64,000 bases of DNA from Ixodes scapularis (Eukaryota; Arthropoda; Arachnida; Ixodida; Ixodidae): NCBI RefSeq assembly GCF_016920785.2, contig NW_024609835.1, positions 176,180,798 to 176,244,797 of the forward strand, written 5' to 3'. The stretch's first letter is position 1. Each line of letters starts with the position of its first letter. This document shows positions 62,439 to 64,000 of the stretch, piece by piece. Under the pieces are notes generated by a model that saw only the letters and a program-made list of their open reading frames with translations, ran no database searches and had not been told where the DNA came from. A program made the position numbers and the translations under genes.

Positions 62439-63876
62439 GGCTCTGGTCGAAGTTTCGTGTCATTTCTGTAATGGCCGGTTGGAAAAACATGATTGCTTGT
62501 AATATGGTCTTGAAATTACCTGACGGTAGGTTGGCAATGAGGTTTGGTAAAACAGAAAATATTAGACTAACTAAATCTCCGATTTTCGAATTCTGAGAAG
62601 GTCTTTTTCCAGTGACGATGTCGCTGTATGATCTCTTTCCTCTGGTATTAGTCTTTGAGGTGGCGGTAGTGTCGGTGTCAGCATCTTTTGAGTAATGTGC
62701 TTCCACTTCTTGTTCTTTCTCGGAAGAGGTCTGCTTTTTTCCCTCTTTTGTCCCAGCAGCTTTGGCTTTCTTCTTTTTTGCATTGTCATTCGGAGCCTTA
62801 ACCCTTGGATTCCTCTCCGCGGTGATTATGTCATCTTGGCTTGTGGCCTTTAAGCGTGGTGCATCACGTTCCACCTCTGTGCAATCCGCATTTTTGAAAA
62901 ATTTGGGGCCTCTGATAAAACTCTTCTTCTTGGCTAGAGCTTGAAGTCGAGTTTTGCAGTTGACATAATCGGCTGGATGGTCTCCGCCGCAGTTCGCGCA
63001 TTTGACAGGTGATTCGCCATTGCAGTCCTTGGTGGCATGTGTTCCTCCACATCTCTTGCAGATCGCGGTGGCACTGCAGTATTTTGCCACATGGCCCAAA
63101 GCTTGGCAGTTGAAGCATCTTGGGGGCGCTTCGACATAGTCAGTCACTTCATGTCGTGTGAAGCCGAGATTAACCTTGGCAGGGCGTTCTGTGTTAGGGC
63201 GAAAAGTGATCACCACTTTATCTGTCGGCCGCACTGTTTCGTCTGGTTTGCCGTTGCGTTGGTATAGGCGCCGTGCTGCAATGACTCCTACTGGTTCGAG
63301 GAATTCAGTCATCTCTGAGTTTGAGTACCAGTCAGGCACTCCTTTGATCAGCCCATTGTTTTGCATATACGCTTTCGGGATGGTGGCCTGAACTAGGATC
63401 TCTCCCAGGCAGCGCACCTTCAGGAGCCTATTGACCGTCGCCGGCTCTGCTACGTCAACGAGTAGACCTCCCCTGGCTGTAAATCGATGGCGTACGAAGG
63501 GTGCGCCTGCAGCTGCCCTGACTTCGTCATTTAGCTTGAGCGGGTTTAGCTGCTGTAATCTTCTCCCTTCTTGCGTTGGAGTGAACAGCACAGGTATGCC
63601 TGTTGTCCTTTTACGGCGATGTTCGACTAGGATGAATCCCTCGTTGTCTCCCTCTGCTTGGGATGCGTCCATTGAATCGCAGTTGCTGAGGAGCAGTTTG
63701 GCTGGAGTGGGCTCTTGTGATGTGGAGTCGTCGGTTTTGTCAAATCGTCGCTTAACAGGGGCGTGGGGTCGCTGACTTGGCGAGATAATATGGTAAGCGT
63801 GGTCTTTCTCAGCGGTCTCTTCAGTTAGAACCACTGGTTCGATGGCGTCCATTTGGTCGGCCTCCGCGGCGGCCAT
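62431..63876 (-). CDS. LINE ORF1, nucleic-acid-binding protein with three zinc knuckles
   Basis: I take the ATG at 63876 (context AGCTATGGCC) as the start, giving 481 residues. The frame is open further upstream to near the window edge, so an earlier start is possible. Counting from 63894, residues ~130-250 form an RRM-like ORF1 domain. Knuckles follow: CFNCQALGHVAKYC (260-273), CKRCGGTHATKDC (279-291) and CANCGGDHPADYVNC (299-313). A Lys-rich, charged tail comes last. ORF1 binds LINE RNA and escorts ORF2. Its stop overlaps the ORF2 start in ATGATTGA. Confidence 0.92.
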   Translation of the reverse strand: MAAAEADQMDAIEPVVLTEETAEKDHAYHIISPSQRPHAPVKRRFDKTDDSTSQEPTPAKLLLSNCDSMDASQAEGDNEGFILVEHRRKRTTGIPVLFTPTQEGRRLQQLNPLKLNDEVRAAAGAPFVRHRFTARGGLLVDVAEPATVNRLLKVRCLGEILVQATIPKAYMQNNGLIKGVPDWYSNSEMTEFLEPVGVIAARRLYQRNGKPDETVRPTDKVVITFRPNTERPAKVNLGFTRHEVTDYVEAPPRCFNCQALGHVAKYCSATAICKRCGGTHATKDCNGESPVKCANCGGDHPADYVNCKTRLQALAKKKSFIRGPKFFKNADCTEVERDAPRLKATSQDDIITAERNPRVKAPNDNAKKKKAKAAGTKEGKKQTSSEKEQEVEAHYSKDADTDTTATSKTNTRGKRSYSDIVTGKRPSQNSKIGDLVSLIFSVLPNLIANLPSGNFKTILQAIMFFQPAITEMTRNFDQSHD

Positions 63877-64000
63877 AGCTGGCCTTGTAGGCACCCAGGT
63901 TGCCCCGGTACCTGATGTTCTCCAAGAAGAAGAGTCTAGTTTTGAGACCGTGACCCAAGAAGTGGTGAAAACCGTCGGTGCGGCGTGAAAAACGTCCCAA

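Larger units (their letters stand above)
58557..64000 (-). mobile_element. I-superfamily LINE, coding region open, 5' end beyond the window
   Basis: Minus strand: ORF1 (62431-63876), ORF2 (58791-62438), then a ~210-base 3' UTR with AATAAA (58585-58590) and a terminal (TC)n run (GA repeat on the plus strand, 58557-58576). EN, RT, RNase H and a C-terminal CCHC in ORF2 plus three knuckles in ORF1 define the I superfamily. No internal stops occur in 5.1 kb, so it is a young copy and possibly active if the missing 5' end is intact. Confidence 0.93.

Overview
This is a eukaryotic, repeat-dominated window with no intact host gene that I can recognise. Interspersed degenerate LINEs, Ty3/gypsy copies, terminal-inverted-repeat DNA elements, hairpin repeats and long AT-rich spacers point to a large arthropod genome. 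The style of the repeats (PHD-finger LINE, CR1-like and I-like LINEs, mirrored minisatellites) suggests a hard tick or related chelicerate, but that is an inference. A 100-N assembly gap lies at 33212-33311.

Layout. (1) 1-2.1 kb: unannotated DNA with one ~200-bp MITE-like unit. (2) 2.1-4.15 kb, minus strand: a degenerate Mag-like gypsy copy with a very short 5' LTR, a PBS, gag, protease and the start of RT. A 259-bp solo LTR with AGCT duplications is nested in it. (3) 4.1-16.1 kb: dispersed repeats, palindromes, a CRE-containing minisatellite, a 143-bp retroposed hairpin and a mirrored pair of minisatellites; no credible genes. (4) 16102-24608, minus strand: a complete Ty3/gypsy retrotransposon. 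Its 621-bp LTRs differ at one site. It has AGCT duplications, PBS, PPT, an open gag, an open pol joined by a well-formed -1 frameshift signal, and an extra 318-residue ORF after pol. (5) 24.9-33.0 kb: a CR1-like LINE (plus) split by a full-length but decayed I-like LINE (minus, 26633-32390) with a 13-bp duplication; the two CR1 halves rejoin in frame across the insertion. (6) 33.0-36.8 kb: the gap, a 40-bp minisatellite, a degenerate PHD-finger LINE interrupted by a fold-back repeat, and a second retroposed hairpin. (7) 37.2-38.5 kb: three splice-signal-flanked open segments, a weak host-gene candidate. (8) 39.86-42.91 kb: a ~680-bp inverted duplication, each arm carrying the first half of a THAP zinc finger. 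(9) 43.48-46.18 kb and 50.38-56.83 kb: two large units bounded by TA and CACTSTWAG-type inverted termini. (10) 58.56-64.0 kb, minus strand: an open I-superfamily LINE (ORF1 plus EN-RT-RNase H ORF2) whose 5' end runs off the window.

The apparently intact coding capacity belongs to mobile elements. Gypsy Gag, protease, RT/RNase H and integrase form one frameshift-controlled polyprotein system. LINE ORF1 and ORF2 overlap in ATGATTGA, implying coupled translation. The most novel items are the post-pol zinc-finger-like ORF, the hairpin SINE-like pair with a shared tail, and the TA/CACTSTWAG units with reiterated subterminal motifs.
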